Positions 1-5,096 of a stretch of DNA of 5,096 nucleotides are shown here, one piece after another. The position numbers and the translations under genes are program-made. Source of the DNA: Gemmatimonadota bacterium (GTDB taxonomy: Bacteria > Latescibacterota > UBA2968 > UBA8231); contig JAPOYQ010000285.1 in NCBI GenBank assembly GCA_026706505.1, positions 1 through 5,096 on the forward strand, written 5' to 3'. The first letter of the stretch is position 1, and every line of letters begins with the position of its first letter. The notes beneath the pieces were generated by a model. That model worked only from the letters and a program-made list of their open reading frames with translations. It was not told where the DNA came from and did no database searches.

Positions 1-689
1 TGCACGAGCGCGCCCGGCCTTCGTGCATTGTGCCCTTCCCAGACCAGAGCGAATACTTGAGCAGCTTGCTTGACGACCCGCGCATCCACGACATTGCCGC
101 CAGCATTTTGGGCGATGATTTCAACTACACTAGCGGCGACGGCAATTTCTACGTCGGCGATACGCGTTGGCATTCGGATGGGTACAACGGCGACCGCATC
201 CCCAGCATTAAGATCGCTTTTTACCTAGATCCGCTGACCCAAGACACGGGTGCGGTGCGCATTATTCCGGGCAGTCATCACTGCGGCGATGCCTATGCCG
301 ACGGCCTGCAAGAGGCTCTGCCCGACAGCGACGCGGCTTGGGGGGTGGCACCCAACCAAGTGCCGTGCCAAGTGGTGGAGACCCAGCCGGGCGACATTGT
401 CGTATTTTGGCACAATACCAAGCACGCCGCTTTCGGCGGCTCGCAGCGGCGGCGCATGTACACCATGAATTTCTACGAACACGTACCCGACGAGCGCCTA
501 GAGGACTTCCAGAACGCGTTGGCCAATGAGGGGCGGTTCTGGATTGACCGCATCCACGGCGAGGCCATGTTGCGCACTGCGGGGCCAGAGCGCATGGTGC
601 ATTTGCAGCAGGTCATAGACAACGACTTCAAGATGGCGGAAGTGCATCAGCGCCATCGGCGGGAAAACGCCGAGCCATCGCGGGGGTGA
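1..689 (+). CDS. Phytanoyl-CoA dioxygenase (PhyH) family protein, 5'-truncated by window edge
   Basis: Putative non-haem Fe(II)/2-oxoglutarate-dependent oxygenase, cytoplasmic, substrate unknown. The reading frame is open to base 3 and there is no good ribosome site before the GTG at 30, so the gene almost certainly starts outside the window. Numbering from that GTG (219 residues follow), the iron-binding HxD is H48-S-D50 in WHSDG. A PGSHH turn follows at 80-84. The GD..VFWHNTKH segment (121-132) supplies the probable distal iron ligand H132, and the arginine cluster R140-R142 lies about ten residues later, where the 2-oxoglutarate-binding arginine of PhyH proteins sits. All parts of the catalytic centre are therefore present, and only an N-terminal portion is missing compared with family members of about 250-300 residues. 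The family is known to hydroxylate varied small molecules, so the phytanoyl-CoA name should not be taken as its substrate. It converges on the oxidoreductase gene ending at 717. Confidence 0.88.
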   Translation, partial: HERARPSCIVPFPDQSEYLSSLLDDPRIHDIAASILGDDFNYTSGDGNFYVGDTRWHSDGYNGDRIPSIKIAFYLDPLTQDTGAVRIIPGSHHCGDAYADGLQEALPDSDAAWGVAPNQVPCQVVETQPGDIVVFWHNTKHAAFGGSQRRRMYTMNFYEHVPDERLEDFQNALANEGRFWIDRIHGEAMLRTAGPERMVHLQQVIDNDFKMAEVHQRHRRENAEPSRG

Positions 690-716
690 TGCACCCAGCT
701 TGTCGCATGGATTGGG

Positions 717-1742
717 CTAGAGCGCATTCGGAGCTTCGTTCCCCCACGGATACGACTCGACGCAGAGAGCGCGATCCGCTGCGGGCAGCGCAACCCGGAC
801 GCCTTCCCGCTCCGAGGAAGAGCAGATGGCGAATCCGATTTCAGTTGCGCGTCGGGCCTCGGAGATGTCGCACGCAGTGCGGCCACCCTCTTTGACGGCG
901 CGGACCAAGTCGTTCACCATATTCATGCCGGCCGGCCAACCTTCCGCCTTCGGCGGCAAGGGAAATAACTCTTCAGAGTCATCCCTCCAGATGCGGGCTG
1001 TACCCGCGTCGGCGAATACGGAAATCCGTCCGCCATCGCCCGCAATCTCAAAGGCGGGGCTTTTGGGTCCGTCGCAGGTTACATAGGCGACAGCGCCGTT
1101 GTCCATCCCAATCTGCGCACGGCAGGGCGGATCCATCCGGCGACGCTCATCTGCGGAGTCGCCGGAGTCGACAAAGCCGCTGACCCATGCGGGCTCCGGA
1201 TCTCCCAGCAGCGCGAGCACGGCGTCGTACCAGTGACAGCCGTGATTGATTGTATTCGGGATGCCGTATGCCACCAAACTGGTCGCCTCGCCGATCAGGC
1301 CGCCAGCGATGGCCGAGCTTAGCGCCCGATAGGCGGAGTCCCAGCGTCGGTCCAGGGCGAAGGCAAAGGGGGTCTCCGCACAGGCCGCGACGATGCGATC
1401 CATTTCAGCGAGGGTCGTGGCCAGCGGTTTGTCACTCAGAATCCCGCGGACGCCAGCGGCCACCGCCCTTTCGATCTGGTCGGCGTGCATCGTCTGTCGG
1501 GTGGCGATGCAGACGATGTCGGGACCGACCTCCTTGAGAAGCTGCTCGTAATCGTCAAAGACCGGCACCTCTCCCCACACATCCCGCCAGCACTCGACAA
1601 ATTCTGTGCGTTCCCGTTCGCCGTAATCGAAGACACCGACGACTTCCGCGTCGGGATTGGCGCAGAAGGCGGCGGCGAAATTATGGCTCGTCGGCTTGCG
1701 CAGGACCTGGCGATGGCAGCCGGCGATAGCGACGCGAATCAT
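717..1742 (-). CDS. Gfo/Idh/MocA family NAD(P)-dependent oxidoreductase (copy B)
   Basis: Predicted 341-residue cytoplasmic dehydrogenase or dehydratase-type enzyme acting on a sugar, cyclitol or related polyol; substrate unknown. An N-terminal Rossmann half (about 1-120) begins MIRVAIAG and holds the family's DKP motif at D104-K105-P106, with K105 the expected catalytic lysine. The C-terminal alpha/beta half carries RRWDSAY (132-138) and GCHWYD (168-173), with H170 in the usual catalytic-histidine region. Oddly, the cofactor loop reads AGCHRQVLRKP rather than a glycine-rich GxGxxG. Start choice: an ATG at 1751 is possible, but AAGGAGG (1753-1759) leaves it only 1 nt of spacing. The ATG at 1742 has about 10 nt and begins right at the conserved beta strand, so it is preferred. 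This is the last gene of the four-gene minus-strand operon, 24 nt after the SGNH gene. It shares RR[WF]D..Y and H..D....L[IL]GDP signatures with copy A. Family call is secure, substrate is not. Confidence 0.9.
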   Translation of the reverse strand: MIRVAIAGCHRQVLRKPTSHNFAAAFCANPDAEVVGVFDYGERERTEFVECWRDVWGEVPVFDDYEQLLKEVGPDIVCIATRQTMHADQIERAVAAGVRGILSDKPLATTLAEMDRIVAACAETPFAFALDRRWDSAYRALSSAIAGGLIGEATSLVAYGIPNTINHGCHWYDAVLALLGDPEPAWVSGFVDSGDSADERRRMDPPCRAQIGMDNGAVAYVTCDGPKSPAFEIAGDGGRISVFADAGTARIWRDDSEELFPLPPKAEGWPAGMNMVNDLVRAVKEGGRTACDISEARRATEIGFAICSSSEREGVRVALPAADRALCVESYPWGNEAPNAL

Positions 1743-1752
1743 GGCGTTCATA

Positions 1753-1759
1753 CCTCCTT
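1753..1759 (-). promoter_or_regulatory. Shine-Dalgarno site deciding start of oxidoreductase B
   Basis: AAGGAGG on the minus strand, a near-perfect anti-16S match. It sits 1 nt before the ATG at 1751 and 10 nt before the ATG at 1742, so it favours the downstream ATG, giving a protein three residues shorter. Confidence 0.7.
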
Positions 1760-1766
1760 TTCCGAG

Positions 1767-2498
1767 TCAGAAGCCGTAGTCGGACTTCAGCACCGACTCG
1801 TCCCTCCACCTCGGACTGCTCCGCTCGGCTTGCCGGGTCCGCTTCGTCAGGCAGGAACAATTCTGGGCGAGCACCTCGAAGATGCGGTTGGCGACGATCC
1901 GGTGGCCGAGGTCGTTCTGGTGCACGCCGTCGTAGTGGACCATCCAAGGCGCTTCACCGCTCGCGGCCAGCAGATCGACGTACAGACAATCGAGTTCCGC
2001 TGCCACCTCGGCCGTGGCCGCGTTGAAGCGCCTGAATAGGGACAGATCGGCGTGGCTCCAAGTCTTCCCCCCGACGGTGAAGTCAGTCATGAAGTAGGGC
2101 CCGAGCAACAGGATGAGCGGATTCCCGCGTTGGCGCACGCGCCCCACGAGCAGGACCAGGTCCTCGCAAAACTGGGCCAATGGCGTACCGCCCCGGGCGT
2201 CGTTGAGGCCGTAGGAGATCGCGAGCAGGTCGGGGTCGTGGGAGAGGACGTGCTTGTCGAGGCGCTCGTCGGCAGCCGGCTTCCCGCTCTCCTCGTACGC
2301 CGGGCTGCGCTTGGCGATGAGGTTGGCGCCGATTCCAGAGTTGACAACCCGCATAGGCGTGGTCTGAAAATCGTTGATGAGCGCGCCCAAGAGAGGCACC
2401 CAGCAGCGATCGGGAGCGGTGCTCCAGCCGCCAGCAGTGGTACTCTCGCCGAGGGCGACCATGCAGCGAAACTCCTCGGCGCACCAGTCTTTCTTCAT
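1767..2498 (-). CDS. SGNH/GDSL-type hydrolase (putative esterase)
   Basis: Predicted 243-residue hydrolase of the SGNH superfamily, whose members cleave esters such as O-acetyl groups on carbohydrates or lipids. Block I reads VALGESTTAGG (14-24), with S19 as the likely nucleophile; the usual GDS is GES here. Block II is NSGIGAN (53-59, oxyanion glycine), block III is SYGLND (95-100, N99), and block V is YDGVHQNDLGH (189-199), with D190 and H193 completing the triad. No signal peptide or membrane segment is visible, so a cytoplasmic site is likely. The ATG at 2498 is chosen because block I begins soon after it and GAGG lies 8 nt upstream; a longer reading frame back to 2639 only overlaps the previous gene with arginine- and serine-rich shadow sequence. 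It starts 10 nt after the stop of the NYN gene, suggesting translational coupling. The last 30 or so residues (CSCLTKRT onward) match no block of the fold. Natural substrate unknown. Confidence 0.88.
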   Translation of the reverse strand: MKKDWCAEEFRCMVALGESTTAGGWSTAPDRCWVPLLGALINDFQTTPMRVVNSGIGANLIAKRSPAYEESGKPAADERLDKHVLSHDPDLLAISYGLNDARGGTPLAQFCEDLVLLVGRVRQRGNPLILLLGPYFMTDFTVGGKTWSHADLSLFRRFNAATAEVAAELDCLYVDLLAASGEAPWMVHYDGVHQNDLGHRIVANRIFEVLAQNCSCLTKRTRQAERSSPRWRDESVLKSDYGF

Positions 2499-2506
2499 CG
2501 TCTTTG

Positions 2507-2510
2507 CCTC
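2507..2510 (-). promoter_or_regulatory. Ribosome-binding site of SGNH gene overlapping the preceding stop codon
   Basis: GAGG on the minus strand shares its first two bases with the TGA stop of the NYN gene (2509-2511) and lies 8 nt before the ATG at 2498. Ribosomes finishing the NYN protein would be placed over this site, so coupled translation is likely. Confidence 0.5.
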
Positions 2511-3294
2511 ACAGTAGTTCCGGCCGGAACTCCACGGCGTTGATGGCCTTCTTCCGGTCGCCGTCGTCCTCCACCTCAAACTCGATGATCGTCTCGCGCA
2601 CCTTGAGATGGGCAAAGTCCGCGTTGGACACCACCCCACCTCGCACCGTGCGCAGATCAGTTATGTGCAGAAAAATATCTTCGCGTATGCTGTCTATCGC
2701 CAAGCCAGTCTGCACGGTCAAGAAGCCGTAGCCCTTCTCCTCGTTGACTGCGTGCAGGATGCCGCGCAGGCGCTGATTCGGGCCGCGATCAGAGAACAGA
2801 ATGTCGGGCACCAAGTACCCGGAAAAGTGGTGATCTACCTCTTGGCGCAGATCGGTGCTGGTGTTCATAAAAGATAGCAGATCGACCCGCTTGCCCCGGT
2901 TTTGCAGGGCGCGCACCAAGCGCACGAAGTCGCCGTCGCCAGTGCCCAACAGCACGTAGTCCAAATTGTCCGCCTGCAACAGGGCATCTATTGCCAGCTC
3001 GAGGTCGGCGTCGGCCTTGACGATAGTCTCCCCCTCCGTAGTGCGATAGCGCCGCACTTCCTTGAGTATCAGGTGGTAGCCCTCCCGCCGTGCGCGATTG
3101 CGATAAACCTCCCTCTTTTGGCGATACTCTGCGTCCATGCTTTCGCGCTCGCGGTCCATGGCCATATAGGCGTTGGCCCGCACCACAACCGCCTGCTGCG
3201 CCTCCACCAGTGCCTTGATCTGGCGAAAGCGGATGGCGTAGCCGCCGCAGCGATTGAGATTCTCCATATCGAGAAATATGCCTGCTTTTAGCAC
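2509..3294 (-). CDS. NYN (LabA/DUF88-like) putative RNase with C-terminal cold-shock domain
   Basis: Predicted 261-residue cytoplasmic protein with two domains. The N-terminal NYN domain (about 1-165) has a PIN-like acidic site: D9 and N12 in FLDMENLN, D95 and D97 in KADADLELAIDAL, and D120 and D122 in LLGTGDGDFVRLV. NYN proteins are known or predicted metal-dependent RNases. The region 40-85 is charged and helical-looking (many R, E, K). The C-terminal part (about 175-256) is a cold-shock-like OB fold: GILHAVNEEKGYGFL holds the RNP1-type KGYGF (187-191), DIFLH (206-210) is RNP2-like, and FEVEDDGDRKKAINAVEF is the usual final strand. This implies cleavage or binding of single-stranded RNA; the target is unknown. 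Start: GTG at 3294 has AAAAGGA 5 nt upstream and leads directly into the first strand. A longer GTG start at 3324 would fall inside a palindrome and is less likely. Second gene of the operon, 62 nt after oxidoreductase A. Confidence 0.87.
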   Translation of the reverse strand: MLKAGIFLDMENLNRCGGYAIRFRQIKALVEAQQAVVVRANAYMAMDRERESMDAEYRQKREVYRNRARREGYHLILKEVRRYRTTEGETIVKADADLELAIDALLQADNLDYVLLGTGDGDFVRLVRALQNRGKRVDLLSFMNTSTDLRQEVDHHFSGYLVPDILFSDRGPNQRLRGILHAVNEEKGYGFLTVQTGLAIDSIREDIFLHITDLRTVRGGVVSNADFAHLKVRETIIEFEVEDDGDRKKAINAVEFRPELL

Positions 3295-3299
3295 GTGTA

Positions 3300-3306
3300 T
3301 CCTTTT
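3300..3306 (-). promoter_or_regulatory. Ribosome-binding site of the NYN-cold-shock gene
   Basis: AAAAGGA on the minus strand, 5 nt before GTG at 3294. It supports this start over the in-frame GTG at 3324, which has no comparable purine-rich site at the right distance. Confidence 0.6.
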
Positions 3307-3315
3307 AGTCGTAAG

Positions 3316-3341
3316 TAGGGGCACCCCTCGTGGGTGCCCTA
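3316..3341. repeat. GC-rich palindrome between operon genes (REP-like hairpin)
   Basis: Arms GGGCACCC (3319-3326) and GGGTGCCC (3332-3339) are perfectly complementary around a 5-nt loop. An alternative register with one bulged G extends the pairing to TAGG/CCTA at the outer ends (3316-3319 and 3338-3341). No T-run follows on either strand, so it is not a standard intrinsic terminator. It lies in the 62-nt gap between oxidoreductase A and the NYN gene. It could be a dispersed repeat, an mRNA-stabilising hairpin or a processing site. Confidence 0.75.
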
Positions 3342-3356
3342 TGGAATGTTTCGTCT

Positions 3357-4433
3357 CTAGACGTGAAAAATGTACAGGTCGCGCTCAGGCAGCGGCAATT
3401 CCACCCAAGCGCCGCCCTGGCGGTGGCTCTCGGCGACGGCGATGGTGGCTTCTGTGATGTGGTGCGTCACGTCGATGTGACCGCGCGTAGGTTGGCCGGA
3501 TTCGCGCGCCGCGGCCAAATCCTCCAAGCAGCACTGCGTCGTACTGCGCGGTGCCACCGGATCGACGGGCACCTCCTCCCACAAGGTTTTCCGTCCTTGC
3601 ACGGTGCCGGGCTGGCGCAGTAAAACGCTGGCCCCATTGTTGCACGAGCGGATCGCCCCCTCCGAGCCGATGACCTCGAATTCCCACGGGGCCGTTGGAA
3701 TGGACCACGCCTCGACGCCGTTGGCAAAGCGCAATTGATAGGTGGCCGAGGGATCAGACGGAATGTGATTGCCCTCAACTTGCAAGCCGTGGGGCAACAG
3801 CTCGCCGCGCACAGCTTCAATCGCCGGATCGCCGATGAGATAGGACACCGTGTCGATCGAGTGGATGTGCCCGTGCATCAGGCTGGAACTGGCGTAGTGA
3901 ATCACGGCCTGCACCTCGCCGACCTGACCGGCGGCGACCGCGTCCTTGACCACGTCGTAGCGGTTGTCAAAGCGGCGCAGGACGCCCGTGTTGAAGAGCG
4001 TGTTGTTGCGCTTTACGGCATCGCGGATCTCGTCGGCGCGCTCCATCGAGCTGGCCATGGCCTTTTCGAGGTAGATCATCGGCACGCCCAGATCGGCCAC
4101 CGCTACTGCTAGATCGGCGTGCGAGTCGCCGCGAAAACTCGCGTCCGGAGCCTCTCTGGCGGGCTTGGGCAAACAGGCCGCGGTGCAGATGGCCACGAGA
4201 TCGGGCTTTTCGCGGTCAATCATGTCGCGGAAGTCTTCGTAAACGGCGACGCCCCAGCGGCTTTGAAACGCATCGCGCTTATCCGGCAAGAGATCCGCTC
4301 CAGCCACGAGTTCCAGCCGCTCGCTCGCCCGAGTCGCGGCTGCGACCGAATAGGGCACATCGCCGTGCCCTTCGTCATCAATAGTGCTGCCCATGCGGCC
4401 GAGGCCGATGATAGCTACTGTGTGCTTCTGCAT
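3357..4433 (-). CDS. Gfo/Idh/MocA family NAD(P)-dependent oxidoreductase (copy A)
   Basis: Predicted 358-residue cytoplasmic oxidoreductase and first gene of the minus-strand operon. The N-terminal Rossmann domain has a canonical dinucleotide loop, IIGLGRMGS (G10-x-G12-x-x-G15). The strand VAICTAA at 80-86 is followed by an unusual proline-rich stretch (LPKPAREAPDASFRGD, 88-103) before the H-A-D-L helix. The family's EKP motif appears as E123-K124-A125, keeping the lysine but losing the proline. The C-terminal domain shows LRRFDNRY (152-159) and HGHIHSIDTVSYLIGDP (from 187), with H191 and D194 in the catalytic-histidine region. The ATG at 4433 is well supported by AAAGGAG (4441-4447) at 7 nt spacing. 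These features make it a probable distant paralog of copy B at the other end of the operon. Substrate is unknown; sugar, inositol-like or glycoside substrates are common for the family. Confidence 0.92.
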   Translation of the reverse strand: MQKHTVAIIGLGRMGSTIDDEGHGDVPYSVAAATRASERLELVAGADLLPDKRDAFQSRWGVAVYEDFRDMIDREKPDLVAICTAACLPKPAREAPDASFRGDSHADLAVAVADLGVPMIYLEKAMASSMERADEIRDAVKRNNTLFNTGVLRRFDNRYDVVKDAVAAGQVGEVQAVIHYASSSLMHGHIHSIDTVSYLIGDPAIEAVRGELLPHGLQVEGNHIPSDPSATYQLRFANGVEAWSIPTAPWEFEVIGSEGAIRSCNNGASVLLRQPGTVQGRKTLWEEVPVDPVAPRSTTQCCLEDLAAARESGQPTRGHIDVTHHITEATIAVAESHRQGGAWVELPLPERDLYIFHV

Positions 4434-4440
4434 GGTAGTT

Positions 4441-4447
4441 CTCCTTT
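4441..4447 (-). promoter_or_regulatory. Shine-Dalgarno site of oxidoreductase A
   Basis: AAAGGAG on the minus strand with 7 nt before the ATG at 4433, an ideal spacing. It fixes the start of the first operon gene. Confidence 0.75.
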
Positions 4448-4640
4448 CTATGCAGCAGACAACCTACTCATCCCACCAAAACTCCGCCAGAACCTCTTTC
4501 CTGCTGCACGCACAGGGCTCCCAGAACTACAATTTACCTTGACAGTCTATTAAGCTATCGACTTCTTTGCTGCCGCATGGAGCCCAAGCGGTCAACGCCC
4601 ACATCCCCGTCGTCTTGGACGACGAGACCCAGACCGCCGC
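4448..4640. promoter_or_regulatory. Divergent intergenic region between the minus-strand operon and the radical SAM gene
   Basis: About 200 nt that must carry promoters for both directions unless the radical SAM gene is read from elsewhere. On the plus strand TTGACA at 4539-4544 is a perfect sigma-70 -35 hexamer, but no good -10 hexamer lies 16-18 nt further on. An 8-bp inverted repeat, TGCAGCAG (4451-4458) and CTGCTGCA (4501-4508), spaced by 42 nt, could be an operator or chance. The part around 4545-4560 is AT-richer than its surroundings. No RNA gene or riboswitch was recognised. Confidence 0.35.
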
Positions 4641-4645
4641 AGGAG
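4641..4645 (+). promoter_or_regulatory. Shine-Dalgarno site of the radical SAM gene
   Basis: AGGAG on the plus strand, 5 nt before the ATG at 4651. It supports that start over any upstream in-frame TTG or CTG. Confidence 0.65.
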
Positions 4646-4650
4646 ACAGC

Positions 4651-5096
4651 ATGACACAAGTTCAAGCTCCGCCTCACCTAGACCCGCGCAAGTTCCAAGA
4701 CTCCGACGTCACCGCCGACGGAGAAGAGCGAGCTAGTGTAGTGTTGACGCGGCTGGAAACTCTGTGGTTTAACACCGGTACCCTCTGCAATCTGGAGTGT
4801 ACCAACTGCTACATCGAATCGAGTCCGCGCAACGACCGTCTAGTGTACCTCACGGCAGCAGAAGTGGCAGCTTATCTCGACGAGATCGAGCGCGACCGGC
4901 TGGGCACGCGCGAGATCGGCTTCACCGGCGGCGAGCCTTTTATGAATCCCGAGATGCTCGACATGCTCGAAGACGTGCTGGAACGAGGCTTCGAGAGCTT
5001 GGTGCTGACCAACGCCATGCGGCCGATGATGAAGTGCGCCGACGGCCTGCTGCGGCTGCGCGAAGCGCACGGCGACCGGCTGACGATTCGCGTCTC
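4651..5096 (+). CDS. Radical SAM enzyme, 3'-truncated by window edge
   Basis: The first 148 codons of a radical SAM protein, starting MTQVQAPPHLDP and still open at the window end. The [4Fe-4S] cluster motif CxxxCxxC is clear: C46, C50 and C53 in TLCNLECTNCY. The SAM-binding GGEP motif is at 93-96 in IGFTGGEPFMNPEM. LVLTNAM (from about 117) fits the following beta strand of the TIM-barrel. These residues imply reductive cleavage of S-adenosylmethionine to a 5'-deoxyadenosyl radical; the substrate cannot be told from this part, and the C-terminal half that might hold an auxiliary-cluster (SPASM) domain is not in the window. The ATG at 4651 has AGGAG 5 nt upstream. The same frame stays open back to 4543, with coding-like third-position GC over about 4582-4650, so a non-ATG upstream start cannot be fully excluded. 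It is transcribed away from the four-gene operon. Confidence 0.92.
   Translation, partial: MTQVQAPPHLDPRKFQDSDVTADGEERASVVLTRLETLWFNTGTLCNLECTNCYIESSPRNDRLVYLTAAEVAAYLDEIERDRLGTREIGFTGGEPFMNPEMLDMLEDVLERGFESLVLTNAMRPMMKCADGLLRLREAHGDRLTIRV

Noticed and set aside
690..716. Possible bidirectional terminator between the convergent genes
   Set aside because: The 27-nt gap has no stem-loop with a T-run on either strand.
1780..1798. Small inverted repeat AGTCGG/CCGACT near the SGNH 3' end
   Set aside because: Only 6 bp with a 9-nt loop, inside coding sequence and with no T-run. Easily chance at this base composition.
1485..2039. 184-codon open frame on the plus strand across the oxidoreductase B/SGNH junction
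   Set aside because: It lies antisense to two well-supported genes with clear catalytic motifs. Its translation has no recognisable motif, and long antisense frames are common in GC-rich coding DNA.
2052..2543. 163-codon open frame on the plus strand opposite the SGNH gene
   Set aside because: Antisense shadow: the minus-strand SGNH protein has all four conserved blocks here, while this frame shows none.
2499..2639. 47-residue N-terminal extension of the SGNH hydrolase
   Set aside because: It overlaps the cold-shock domain coding end, is arginine- and serine-rich shadow sequence, and the ATG at 2498 has its own GAGG site and correct distance to block I.
3295..3324. Longer NYN protein from GTG at 3324
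   Set aside because: This start would lie inside the GC palindrome with no suitable ribosome site, whereas GTG at 3294 has AAAAGGA at 5 nt and begins at the first conserved strand.
4577..4654. 25-codon frame starting MEPKRSTP and overlapping the radical SAM ATG in ATGA
   Set aside because: No ribosome site precedes it, and its composition (P, T, S, R) fits a shadow of the neighbouring frame. A leader peptide cannot be supported.
4840..5070. 76-codon minus-strand frame opposite the radical SAM gene
   Set aside because: Antisense to a gene with a clear CxxxCxxC and GGEP, with no motif or ribosome site of its own.

Overview
The window looks like bacterial chromosome of moderately high GC (roughly 60% by eye). 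Genes are tightly packed with clear Shine-Dalgarno sites, and GTG and ATG starts are both used. A PhyH-type dioxygenase lies beside two Gfo/Idh/MocA oxidoreductases and an SGNH hydrolase. That gene mix is typical of environmental or host-associated lineages with large expansions of these families (for example Poribacteria- or Latescibacterota-like bacteria). This placement is an inference from gene content, not something the sequence proves.

Layout: (1) bases 1-689, plus strand: 3' part of a phytanoyl-CoA dioxygenase-family gene whose beginning lies outside the window. (2) bases 4433 down to 717, minus strand: four co-directional genes that look like one operon. In transcription order they are Gfo/Idh/MocA oxidoreductase A (4433-3357), a NYN-domain putative RNase with a C-terminal cold-shock domain (3294-2509), an SGNH/GDSL-type hydrolase (2498-1767) and Gfo/Idh/MocA oxidoreductase B (1742-717). 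Gaps are 62, 10 and 24 nt; the 62-nt gap holds a strong GC-rich palindrome. The operon converges on the dioxygenase gene with 27 nt between stop codons and no visible intrinsic terminator. (3) bases 4434-4650: divergent intergenic region. (4) bases 4651-5096, plus strand: 5' part of a radical SAM enzyme that runs off the window.

Function: the two oxidoreductases share the same subfamily signatures and are probably distant paralogs. With the esterase-like SGNH protein they suggest catabolism or remodelling of an acylated sugar, cyclitol or similar small molecule, possibly with the convergent dioxygenase. The odd member is the NYN-cold-shock protein, a putative RNA-processing or RNA-binding protein placed between metabolic genes. 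No mobile element, tRNA, rRNA or CRISPR array was seen. No stretch above 300 bases lacks a gene. No well-defined novel system is evident; the NYN-cold-shock fusion inside a metabolic operon is the item most worth a second look.
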